A stretch of 64,000 nt of DNA from positions 1,736,001 through 1,800,000 of the forward strand of contig NZ_CP036524.1 in NCBI RefSeq assembly GCF_008281175.1. Reading direction: 5' to 3'. The translations under genes were made by a program, and so were the position numbers. The notes under the pieces were generated by a model. It was not told where the DNA came from. It was given only the letters and a program-made list of their open reading frames with translations, and did not search any database. Position 1 is the first letter of the stretch. Each line of letters opens with the position of its first letter. Positions 9,601 to 16,547 of this stretch are shown here, one piece after another. The DNA comes from [Clostridium] hylemonae DSM 15053. Its GTDB lineage: Bacteria; Bacillota; Clostridia; Lachnospirales; Lachnospiraceae.

Positions 9601-9762
9601 TGTTCATCGCTCAGGATGATAAACATTCCAAGCAAAAGGAAGTTCCCAGGCCTTCTCAATGGATAGACTCTTATCCAGGAAACTACGGCCGCAGTGTAGA
9701 TCCATTGTGGCTCGACCAGGGAATCCCACGCGTTGAAGAAATTTGAGCTTTGTGAGGGAACA

Positions 9763-10008
9763 GGCAGAGGAATGGCGGGAGGGGGATGTGGGGCGTTGGA
9801 GGGAGCTTTGTCAAGCAGTTAGGGAAGAAGCCGTGGCAGGGACAGACCAGAAACCGCACTACAAGTGCGGTTTCTGAGACAGCTGAAATAGGAAATCATC
9901 CAGATTTCCTATTGAATTCTGTCGGTGTCTGTTCCTGCCGCGGCTTCTTCCCTTACAGCTTGCAAGCGCACCGACCGTCCCACATCCCCCTCCCGCCGTT
10001 CCTCTGCC
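9763..10008. repeat. Long imperfect palindrome B with two-hairpin tip
   Basis: Arms 9763-9792 and 9979-10008 pair over 30 bp with one T opposite G. Inner arms 9821-9846 and 9928-9953 pair over 26 bp with two G-U type mismatches. The tip has two perfect hairpins: 9848-9876 (13 bp, 3-nt loop) and 9887-9913 (11 bp, 5-nt loop). The layout copies palindrome A, and both begin with a GGC(A/G)GAGG motif, but the rest of the sequence differs. Confidence 0.85.
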
Positions 10009-10035
10009 GTACGCTTACCACCCTCCCAAATTCCT

Positions 10036-10054
10036 CCAACAAAAATTCCCATTT
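10036..10054. repeat. Outer inverted repeat, right copy
   Basis: CCAACAAAAATTCCCATTT is the inverted partner of 9300-9318. It overlaps the stop codon of tmcAL, whose TAA is the complement of 10053-10055. Confidence 0.7.
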
Positions 10055-11336
10055 ATAAAATAACAATAGACTGCTGGTATTCGTTCACAAACGGAAGTTT
10101 AAACTTATTCGTTATGATCGCCTCATACAGGTTGGATGCAAATATGTCCTGCGTCAGCATCCGGGCTCCGGTTTCGCTCAGTGTATCTGTCTGTGTCAGC
10201 TTCGTGACAAGCGGCACGTTCGAGTGGGCTTTCAGATGAGACAGGACATGGGCCGCGTCTTTTCTGAAACCTAGGATATGTGCGTAATGACAGCAGCCGT
10301 CATCCCGGCAGGAGAGCATATCGTATTTAGTGATCCCGAGCAGGATGTGGAACAGGCTTCTGCTTATGCGGGTGTAAGTCATGTCTCTCGTTTTCAGCAG
10401 GTCACAGAACTGGTCAAATGTGATGAAGTCATTGGCGTGGTTTATGATCCGGTTTGCCAGGTCCTCGGTGATATCCACATATTTGACAAGTGTGTCCTTT
10501 GTCTCTGTCAGCAGCTTATACTTGAGCAGAAGCGAGAAATCGTTGGAATAGATCGGGTAGCGCGTGCGGTGTGTCTCCTCCAGAAGGCGTATGCAGGAAG
10601 GCGGAACCTGCCCTTCCAGCCTTGTGAGCACTTCCGACATGACCGGTTCGTCAAACATGCCTTCATCCTCCAGATGGATGGAGTTGCTCGCATAAGCGAG
10701 CAGCTTTCGGATGGCTGACGCGGAACTGTAGCTCTCGGAGAGGGATTCGTCGTGGTAGCCTGAGACCATACGCTTGATCGTATACGTCCTTATGGGGCTT
10801 TTCTTTAAGTACAGCGCTTTGATATATTCAATACCGAGAATATTGTTCGGCTGCTCCAGTATGGCATCGAGGGAATCGTCTTTAAAGTAAGCTTTCAGCG
10901 CCAGCTGCCGGGCCCGCGGAAAAGAAAGCCCTTTGCGGAGTCCTTCCTGAAGTGAGAACTTGTATTCCTCCGGTTCGTCCGCAACGACATGCGCGATCCG
11001 CTCCAGCACGCCGTGATCCCCGCATTCGCTTCCGAAGCAGATAGAATCGATGCAGCCGAGCTGTTCAAATAGAGAAATGGCGCCTGCCGCGAAGTATTCG
11101 GCGCTGCCGGTGGCAAAGCAGACAGGAAGTTCCATGACCACAGGAACGCCGGCTTCCAGTGCCACCTCGGCGCGCAGATGCTTCGGCATGATGGCGGGCG
11201 CTCCTCTCTGTACGTAATTTCCGCTCATGACGACGACCGCAGCGTCCGCTCCGGTTATCTCTTTCGCTTTCTCTATATGGTATAAATGCCCGTTGTGAAA
11301 CGGGTTGTATTCCGTGATCAAACCTACTATTTTCAT
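10053..11336 (-). CDS. tmcAL: tRNA(Met) cytidine acetate ligase
   Basis: A 427-residue nucleotidyltransferase-fold enzyme (formerly DUF795/YlbM). It starts KIVGLITEYNPFHNGHLYH, with the HNGH nucleotide-binding motif of the HIGH superfamily, followed by VVVMSGNYVQRGAPA and MELPVCFATGSAEYFA. TmcAL activates acetate with ATP and acetylates the wobble cytidine C34 of elongator tRNA-Met (ac4C). A longer reading frame exists, but ATG 11334-11336 with AAGGAG upstream matches the family start. Acetate-producing pta and ackA lie 1.7 kb away. The stop codon touches the inverted-repeat region. Confidence 0.92.
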   Translation of the reverse strand: MKIVGLITEYNPFHNGHLYHIEKAKEITGADAAVVVMSGNYVQRGAPAIMPKHLRAEVALEAGVPVVMELPVCFATGSAEYFAAGAISLFEQLGCIDSICFGSECGDHGVLERIAHVVADEPEEYKFSLQEGLRKGLSFPRARQLALKAYFKDDSLDAILEQPNNILGIEYIKALYLKKSPIRTYTIKRMVSGYHDESLSESYSSASAIRKLLAYASNSIHLEDEGMFDEPVMSEVLTRLEGQVPPSCIRLLEETHRTRYPIYSNDFSLLLKYKLLTETKDTLVKYVDITEDLANRIINHANDFITFDQFCDLLKTRDMTYTRISRSLFHILLGITKYDMLSCRDDGCCHYAHILGFRKDAAHVLSHLKAHSNVPLVTKLTQTDTLSETGARMLTQDIFASNLYEAIITNKFKLPFVNEYQQSIVIL

Positions 11337-11367
11337 AAGAATCTCCTTGTATATCCTTCTGAAATTG

Positions 11368-11396
11368 ATTATACTATAAAAAGACCGGGTGCGCAA
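11368..11396 (-). promoter_or_regulatory. Promoter of tmcAL
   Basis: On the minus strand TTGCGC (11391-11396), a 17-bp spacer and TATAAT (11368-11373) lie about 30 bp upstream of the start. The -10 is perfect and the -35 weak. Confidence 0.5.
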
Positions 11397-11444
11397 AATG
11401 AATTGGGTCATTTGGGGAGAAAGCCTTGGGAGAGGAGGGGTACG

Positions 11445-12887
11445 ATGGGTGAAGAGTTCAGCCGCAGCGATGCAGATTTATTGCATAATGCAGAGGACAT
11501 CTGTGATCCGCCGCAGGAGACTGAAGATTACATGGAAGAGCGGGAAGAACTGACGGAAGAACGTATCCTTGAAATGCTGGAAAACCGCCAGTATAAAGAA
11601 CTCAAGGAAGAACTTGAAAATAATATGTACCCTGTTGACCTGGCAGATATCCTGGCGGATTTTGAACAGAAGCAGCTTGTCATGGTGTTCCGGCTTCTGG
11701 CCAAGGAAGAGGCGGCGGAGACATTCACATATATGAACAGCGATCTGAGGGAACTTCTCATCAATGCTCTGACTGATTCCGAGCTGGAAGAAGTCATGGA
11801 AGAGATGTACCTGGACGATACGGTGGATGTTCTGGAGGAGATGCCCGCGAATGTGGTGGACAGGCTCCTCATGGCGACAGACGAGGAGACGAGACAGCAG
11901 ATCAACGCCCTGCTCCAGTATCCGGAGGACAGCGCCGGCAGCGTGATGAACGTGGATTATATCGCGCTCAGAAAAGAGATGACGGTGGCGGAATCCATAC
12001 TGAAGATCAGGCAGGTCGGTTTAAATAAAGAGACGATATATACGTGTTACGTGACAGAGAAACGCCGTCTGGTCGGCGTGGTGGATGTAAAAGAGCTTTT
12101 AACGACAAGTGAGTCGAAGACTGTGGAAGAGATCATGGATACGAATATGCTCTACGCCCACACGACGGACGACCAGGAAGAGGTGGCCCGGACAATTACG
12201 AAGTACGGTCTTATCGCGCTTCCCATCGTAGATCATGAGATGTGCATGGTAGGTATCGTCACGGTTGACGATGCCATGTACGTACTGCAGGAAGAGGTGA
12301 CGGAAGATATCAGTATCATGGCCGGTGTAAGCCCCAATGAGGAGTCTTACTTTGGGACGGGCGTCATAAGCCATGTGAAGAACAGACTGCCGTGGCTTTT
12401 GTTTCTTATGCTGTCCGCAACGATCACGCAGATGATCATGAACCACTATGAATCTGCGCTTGCGGTCATGCCCCAGCTTGCAGGATTTATCCCGATGCTG
12501 ATGGGGACGGGCGGAAACTGCGGTTCCCAGAGTTCTACACTTGTGATCCGCGGACTGGCAGTGGGAGAGATCGAATTCGGAGATATTGTAAAAGTGATCT
12601 TTAAAGAGATAAGAGTCGCGCTTCTTATAAGCGTCATACTGTCTACCGTAAATGGAATACGTATACTCGTTATGGGACAGGGGGATGTGATGATCGCGGT
12701 CACGATAGGGCTTACGATGGCCTGCACGATCATACTTGCCAAGATCGTGGGCTGCACACTTCCGCTCGTAGCCAAGAAGATAGGGCTCGACCCCGCCATA
12801 ATGGCGACGCCGCTCATCTCTACACTCGTGGATATCAGCACGGTGACGGTGTATTTTGCGATCGTCAGTCTTGTGTTTTCCATCTAG
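11445..12887 (+). CDS. mgtE: Magnesium transporter MgtE
   Basis: A 480-residue inner-membrane Mg2+ channel. An acidic MgtE N domain (about 40-150) is followed by a CBS pair (about 155-280) that senses cytosolic Mg2+ and by five membrane helices (about 310-480). The pore region contains MGTGGNCGSQSSTLVIRGLA, a hallmark of the family. Acidic residues are dense in the N domain (TEERILEMLENRQYKELKEE). ATG 11445 with GAGGAGG just upstream is chosen over upstream in-frame codons. The gene is transcribed divergently from tmcAL. No Mg2+ riboswitch is seen in the short leader. Confidence 0.94.
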   Translation: MGEEFSRSDADLLHNAEDICDPPQETEDYMEEREELTEERILEMLENRQYKELKEELENNMYPVDLADILADFEQKQLVMVFRLLAKEEAAETFTYMNSDLRELLINALTDSELEEVMEEMYLDDTVDVLEEMPANVVDRLLMATDEETRQQINALLQYPEDSAGSVMNVDYIALRKEMTVAESILKIRQVGLNKETIYTCYVTEKRRLVGVVDVKELLTTSESKTVEEIMDTNMLYAHTTDDQEEVARTITKYGLIALPIVDHEMCMVGIVTVDDAMYVLQEEVTEDISIMAGVSPNEESYFGTGVISHVKNRLPWLLFLMLSATITQMIMNHYESALAVMPQLAGFIPMLMGTGGNCGSQSSTLVIRGLAVGEIEFGDIVKVIFKEIRVALLISVILSTVNGIRILVMGQGDVMIAVTIGLTMACTIILAKIVGCTLPLVAKKIGLDPAIMATPLISTLVDISTVTVYFAIVSLVFSI

Positions 12888-12977
12888 CCTGGAGAACAGA
12901 CGAATGTTTGGGCATATTTACCAAGATGTTAAAAAAATAACGGTTATTGTATTGAAAAATAGACATAAGATTACGGG

Positions 12978-13008
12978 AAGAGACCTTGTTTACGAGGTCT
13001 CTTTGTAT
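12978..13008 (+). terminator. Hairpin after mgtE
   Basis: AAGAGACCT (12978-12986) pairs with AGGTCTCTT (12995-13003) around an 8-nt loop, followed by TGTATT. It overlaps the putative -35 of the pta promoter, so it may end mgtE transcription and shape the pta start region. Confidence 0.55.
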
Positions 13009-13014
13009 TATAAT
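12986..13014 (+). promoter_or_regulatory. Putative pta-ackA promoter
   Basis: TTGTTT (12986-12991), 17-bp spacer, TATAAT (13009-13014), about 39 bp before the pta ATG. The -35 lies inside the hairpin at 12978-13003. Confidence 0.55.
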
Positions 13015-13052
13015 AGAAATACTGAGAATAAATGGAAAGGAGTCTATTGATC

Positions 13053-14054
13053 ATGGGATTTATAGATGAAATCAAGGCGAAAGCCAAGACAAGCAGAAAG
13101 ACGATCGTGCTTCCGGAGACAGAGGATATCAGAACTTATGAGGCGGCAGAGGCAGTGATAAAAGAAGGCACAGCCAACGTGGTACTTGTAGGGAGCAAAG
13201 AGGAGATCGAGAAGAACAGAGGCTCTTTCGATGTCAGCGGAGCGACTGTCGTGGATCCGGCCACGAGTGAAAAGACGGACGGCTATATCGCCAAACTCGT
13301 TGAACTGAGACAGAAGAAAGGAATGACGGAAGAGCAGGCAAGAGAGCTGCTCCTTACGAACTATCTGTACTATGGGGTCATGATGGTCAAGATGAAGGAT
13401 GCAGACGGCATGGTATCAGGAGCATGCCACTCTACGGCCGACACTTTGAGGCCATGCCTTCAGATACTGAAGACGAAACCGGGAACAAAGCTCGTGTCAG
13501 CGTTTTTCGTCATGGTAGTGCCGGACTGCGATATGGGTGCGGACGGAACATTTGTATTTGCAGACGCAGGACTTGAGCAGAATCCGGATCCGGAGAAGCT
13601 TGCGGCTATCGCGCTTTCCTCCGCAGATTCTTTCCGGCTTCTGACAGGAGAGGAGCCGGTGGTGGCGCTCCTTTCACACTCTACAAAGGGAAGTGCAAAG
13701 CACGCGGACGTGGACAAGGTAGTGGAAGCTGCGCGTATCGCAAAAGAAGCTGCGCCTGAGGGACTTATGATCGACGGTGAATTCCAGCTTGACGCAGCTA
13801 TCGTTCCGGAGATCGGCGCGTCCAAAGCGCCGGGCAGCCCGGTGGCAGGGAAAGCAAACGTACTCGTATTTCCTGACCTGGATGCCGGAAATATCGGCTA
13901 CAAGCTGGTGCAGAGGCTTGCAAAGGCAGAGGCATACGGACCGCTGACACAGGGGATCGCGGCTCCGGTCAATGACCTGTCACGCGGATGCAGCGCCAAA
14001 GATATCGAAGGCGTAGTGGCGATCACTGCAGTTCAGTGTATGGCTGAAAACTAG
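13053..14054 (+). CDS. pta: Phosphate acetyltransferase
   Basis: A 333-residue short-form Pta that converts acetyl-CoA and phosphate to acetyl phosphate and CoA in the cytoplasm. Seen are KTIVLPETEDIRTYEAAE, DGMVSGACHSTADTLRP, LLSHSTKGSAKHADVDKV and VFPDLDAGNIGYKLVQRL. There are no extra N-terminal DRTGG domains. The start at ATG 13053 follows AGGAG by 10 nt; an upstream in-frame ATG (13032) overlaps that ribosome site and is unlikely. It forms an operon with ackA, 35 bp downstream, as the substrate-level ATP route of acetate fermentation. Confidence 0.96.
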   Translation: MGFIDEIKAKAKTSRKTIVLPETEDIRTYEAAEAVIKEGTANVVLVGSKEEIEKNRGSFDVSGATVVDPATSEKTDGYIAKLVELRQKKGMTEEQARELLLTNYLYYGVMMVKMKDADGMVSGACHSTADTLRPCLQILKTKPGTKLVSAFFVMVVPDCDMGADGTFVFADAGLEQNPDPEKLAAIALSSADSFRLLTGEEPVVALLSHSTKGSAKHADVDKVVEAARIAKEAAPEGLMIDGEFQLDAAIVPEIGASKAPGSPVAGKANVLVFPDLDAGNIGYKLVQRLAKAEAYGPLTQGIAAPVNDLSRGCSAKDIEGVVAITAVQCMAEN

Positions 14055-14089
14055 AACGTGAAAAAAGAATAAAAGAGAGGTAAATTCAA

Positions 14090-15280
14090 ATGAATGTATT
14101 AGTAATCAACTGTGGCAGTTCATCTTTAAAGTTCCAGTTAATCAACTCCGATACAGAGCAGGTGCTGGCAAAGGGACTCTGCGAGAGGATCGGGATCGAC
14201 GGAAGTCTTACTTATCAGCCGGAAGGCGGGGAGAAGGTAAAGTCAGACAAGCCTATGCCGACACATACGGAGGCGATCCAGTACGTCATTGACGCCCTCA
14301 CAGATGCCGGTACAGGTGTTGTAAAGAGCCTGGACGAGATCGGTGCGGTGGGACACCGTGTCGTACATGGAGGCGAGAAGTTTGCAAGCTCTGTTGTGAT
14401 CACAGATGAAGTGCTTCAGGCGATCGAGGAATGCAATGACCTGGCGCCGCTTCACAATCCGGCAAACTTGATCGGGATCAACGCGTGCCAGAAACTGATG
14501 CCGGGTACTCCGATGGTGGCAGTGTTTGACACAGCCTTCCATCAGACGATGCCGGAGGAAGCCTACATGTATGGGCTTCCGTACGAATATTATGAAAAAT
14601 ACAAAGTGAGACGTTACGGCTTCCACGGGACAAGCCACAGCTTTGTATCCAAAAGAGCAGCTGAGATCGTAGGGAAACCTTACGAAGAACTCCGCACGAT
14701 CGTATGCCACCTTGGAAACGGTGCCAGCATCTGTGCCGTTAAAAACGGCAGATCTGTGGACACATCCATGGGTCTTACTCCTCTGGAGGGACTTGTGATG
14801 GGAACACGTTCCGGCGACATCGACCCGGCCATCATGGAGTTTATCGCAAAAAAAGAGGGACTTGACATTGCGGGACTTATGAACATGCTCAATAAAAAAT
14901 CCGGCGTGCTCGGACTTTCCAACAATCTGTCCAGTGATTTCCGCGATCTGGATGCCGGAGCAAAAGAAGGCAATAAGCAGGCTGCTGTGGCGCTTAAAGT
15001 GTTTGCCTACAGAGTTGCCAAATATGTCGGCGCATATGCCGCCGCCATGAACGGTGTGGATGTCATCGCGTTCACAGCGGGAGTGGGAGAAAATTCCGGG
15101 CCGGTGCGCGCCGATGTCCTCGGCTATCTCGGCTATCTTGGGATCGAAGTGGATGAAGAGGCAAACAACACGCGCGGTGAGGAGATCACGATCTCAACAC
15201 CGGATTCCAAAGTAAAAGTGATGGTGATTCCGACGAACGAAGAACTTGCGATCGCGCGGGAGACTGTTGCGCTTGTGTAG
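14090..15280 (+). CDS. ackA: Acetate kinase
   Basis: A 396-residue ASKHA-fold kinase that uses acetyl phosphate and ADP to make acetate and ATP. Landmarks are [14 protein letters not shown] at the N terminus, [33 protein letters not shown] and [13 protein letters not shown]. The catalytic Asp and Arg fall in conserved surroundings and the length is standard. GAGAGG precedes the ATG. It is co-transcribed with pta. Confidence 0.97.
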   Translation: MNVLVINCGSSSLKFQLINSDTEQVLAKGLCERIGIDGSLTYQPEGGEKVKSDKPMPTHTEAIQYVIDALTDAGTGVVKSLDEIGAVGHRVVHGGEKFASSVVITDEVLQAIEECNDLAPLHNPANLIGINACQKLMPGTPMVAVFDTAFHQTMPEEAYMYGLPYEYYEKYKVRRYGFHGTSHSFVSKRAAEIVGKPYEELRTIVCHLGNGASICAVKNGRSVDTSMGLTPLEGLVMGTRSGDIDPAIMEFIAKKEGLDIAGLMNMLNKKSGVLGLSNNLSSDFRDLDAGAKEGNKQAAVALKVFAYRVAKYVGAYAAAMNGVDVIAFTAGVGENSGPVRADVLGYLGYLGIEVDEEANNTRGEEITISTPDSKVKVMVIPTNEELAIARETVALV

Positions 15281-15327
15281 GCAGAAACGCGGCGGCACAA
15301 TATCTATGAAAAATGACGAATTATAGG

Positions 15328-15356
15328 TTGACAAACCTCTTTTACACGGATATAAT
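15328..15356 (+). promoter_or_regulatory. Consensus promoter of DUF177-rpmF
   Basis: TTGACA (15328-15333), exactly 17 bp, TATAAT (15351-15356): a full consensus housekeeping promoter 28 bp upstream of the DUF177 start. This fits a ribosomal protein operon. Confidence 0.9.
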
Positions 15357-15383
15357 AGTCTAGGTATGAATAGGGGTGACTAT

Positions 15384-15917
15384 ATGTTGATTGACCTATC
15401 CGAAGTATTGTCTGAACCGCATAAGCCGCTGGATGTGACGGCAGCGTGTACGATGCGTACATTTCAGGGAAAGGCGGGCGTATATCCGGTCGTACCGGAA
15501 GAAGATGCCCACATAACCGCAGAGTACCGGGGAAGCGGAAAGCTTCTGATCAACGGTGAGTGCAGACTTAAAGTGCTTATCCCGTGCGACCGGTGTCTCA
15601 AAGAAATACCGGTGGAGTTTGACCTGAATTTTACGAAGCGTGTGCTGGTGTCTGAGCCGGAAGAGGACAGCGGACAGACAGAAGAGTATGACGAAGCAAA
15701 TTATATTGACGGATATCATCTTGACGTAGATAAATTACTCTATAATGAGATATTAATAGGATGGCCGATGAAAGTTCTATGCTGTGAAGACTGTAAAGGG
15801 ATGTGCAGCGTATGTGGTCAAAACCTAAATGAGGGGACCTGTGACTGTGAAGACCCAGGTCTTGACCCCAGAATGTCAGTTATCCGCGATGTGTTTAAGA
15901 ATTTTAAGGAGGTGTAA
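15384..15917 (+). CDS. DUF177 (YceD family) protein
   Basis: A 177-residue YceD/DUF177 protein, conserved immediately upstream of rpmF across bacteria and linked in other species to 23S rRNA accumulation. The C-terminal part is cysteine-rich (CDRCL, then CCEDCKGMCSVCGQNLNEG and CDCEDPGLDPRM), suggesting bound zinc. ATG 15384, just after AGGGGTG, is preferred over an upstream ATG at 15366. The stop is 3 bp before rpmF. Confidence 0.9.
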   Translation: MLIDLSEVLSEPHKPLDVTAACTMRTFQGKAGVYPVVPEEDAHITAEYRGSGKLLINGECRLKVLIPCDRCLKEIPVEFDLNFTKRVLVSEPEEDSGQTEEYDEANYIDGYHLDVDKLLYNEILIGWPMKVLCCEDCKGMCSVCGQNLNEGTCDCEDPGLDPRMSVIRDVFKNFKEV

Positions 15918-15920
15918 CCT

Positions 15921-16100
15921 ATGTCAATTTGTCCAAAGAATAAATCTTCCAAAGCAAGAAGAGACAAAAGAAGAGCTAACTGGAAGATGAGCGCTCCAAA
16001 CCTGGTAAAATGCAGCAAGTGCGGCGAATTAATGATGCCTCACAGAGTTTGCAAGGCTTGTGGCTCTTACAACAAAAAAGAAATTATCGCTCAGGACTAG
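15921..16100 (+). CDS. rpmF: 50S ribosomal protein bL32 (zinc-binding form)
   Basis: A 59-residue protein reading MSICPKNKSSKARRDKRRAN and on to CSKCGELMMPHRVCKACGSY. The two CxxC pairs (CSKC and CKAC) mark the zinc-binding C+ form of L32 rather than the cysteine-free paralogue made in zinc limitation. The ribosome site GGAGGTG ideally precedes the ATG. The order DUF177-rpmF is universal in this group. The usual next gene, plsX, is instead 7 kb downstream. Confidence 0.97.
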   Translation: MSICPKNKSSKARRDKRRANWKMSAPNLVKCSKCGELMMPHRVCKACGSYNKKEIIAQD

Positions 16101-16111
16101 TGAGTGGAAGC

Positions 16112-16143
16112 AAAGGCTTTCCGGGAAACCGGGAGGCCTTTTT
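16112..16143 (+). terminator. Intrinsic terminator after rpmF
   Basis: AAAGGCTTTCCGG (from 16112) pairs imperfectly with CCGGGAGGCCTTTTT (to 16143), ending in a T-run. It separates rpmF from the kdp operon. Confidence 0.8.
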
Positions 16144-16174
16144 CATTTGCGCAAAAAAGAAGCGTGATCTGATG

Positions 16175-16240
16175 TTTTAATACTGTTTTAATATGAACCT
16201 CCGTCTTTTAACACAGCTTTAAGACAGAGCGTGTTAGGAT
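16175..16240 (+). promoter_or_regulatory. Candidate KdpE operator and kdp promoter
   Basis: Two pairs of 11-bp direct repeats lie here: TTTTAATACTG (16175-16185) next to TTTTAATATGA (16186-16196), and TTTTAACACAG (16206-16216) next to CTTTAAGACAG (16217-16227). OmpR-class regulators such as KdpE bind tandem half-sites spaced by about one helical turn, and T-rich half-sites are known at kdp promoters. A -10-like TAGGAT follows at 16235-16240 with no good -35, as expected for an activated promoter. The assignment to KdpE is inference. Confidence 0.55.
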
Positions 16241-16273
16241 GAATTCAGCTTAATTGAAAAGGAGGTTACAGCT

Positions 16274-16384
16274 GTGATGGATATAGCGATGGCGGCAGTT
16301 CTGCTCGGATGCTTTGGACTCATGAAAGCGTTTACAGAATGGTGCTCGAGACAGGTAGATATAGATATCCATGAGAAGGGATAG
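16274..16384 (+). CDS. Small membrane protein upstream of kdpF
   Basis: An ORF of 36 codons from GTG 16274 (35 from ATG 16277) with a strong GGAGG site (16261-16265). It encodes MDIAMAAVLLGCFGLMKAFT followed by a charged tail EWCSRQVDIDIHEKG. One hydrophobic helix then a WC..Q tail suggests a one-pass membrane microprotein. Similar small ORFs precede kdpF in other genomes, so it may belong to the Kdp complex, but its function is unknown. Confidence 0.65.
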   Translation: MMDIAMAAVLLGCFGLMKAFTEWCSRQVDIDIHEKG

Positions 16385-16426
16385 GCAGAGGTACTGCCGG
16401 ATCCAGGGAGAGAAAGGAGAAGCAGG

Positions 16427-16504
16427 ATGATATTACTTGGAATTATCATATTGCTGATTGCAGCATATTTACTTTATGCTCTCGTTCACCCGGAGAAATT
16501 ATAA
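16427..16504 (+). CDS. kdpF: K+-transporting ATPase subunit KdpF
   Basis: A 25-residue peptide, MILLGIIILLIAAYLLYALV then HPEKL. The YL.YAL..PEK(F/L) ending is the KdpF hallmark. It is a single membrane helix that stabilises the KdpFABC complex. AGGAGAAGCAGG precedes the ATG. It lies 43 bp before kdpA. Confidence 0.92.
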   Translation: MILLGIIILLIAAYLLYALVHPEKL

Positions 16505-16547
16505 CATCGATCAAACTGAGAGCAGGAACAGGAGGACAAAAAAAGTC

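Larger units (their letters stand above)
9302..10052. other. 751-base non-coding block of nested inverted repeats (candidate structured RNA or palindromic element)
   Basis: No credible coding sequence lies in this convergent gap. Instead it holds two very long stem structures (9346-9600 and 9763-10008), each capped by several short perfect hairpins, and an outer inverted repeat joining its two ends. In the linker, CAATGGAT (9657-9664) pairs with ATCCATTG (9700-9707), and CCTCTGCCTGTTC (starting at 9593) pairs with GGGAACAGGCAGAGG (9756-9770), so the two large stems can also be joined base to base. The overall shape is a cloverleaf. Seven mismatches in the long arms are G-U compatible on the + strand and two are A-C, which mildly favours a + strand RNA. 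No known RNA class was recognised. Confidence 0.65.

Noticed and set aside
9302-10052. Group II intron, IS element or CRISPR array
   Set aside because: No reverse transcriptase, transposase or regularly spaced repeats. The paired arms do not show the domain V pattern of group II introns.
9489-10239. Short + strand open frames in the inverted-repeat region
   Set aside because: They run through palindromic arms, lack ribosome sites and show no protein-like composition. The base-pairing explains the sequence better.
16144-16273. c-di-AMP (ydaO) or other riboswitch before kdp
   Set aside because: The leader is only about 130 bases and shows direct repeats rather than the conserved ydaO helices. 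No aptamer motif was recognised.
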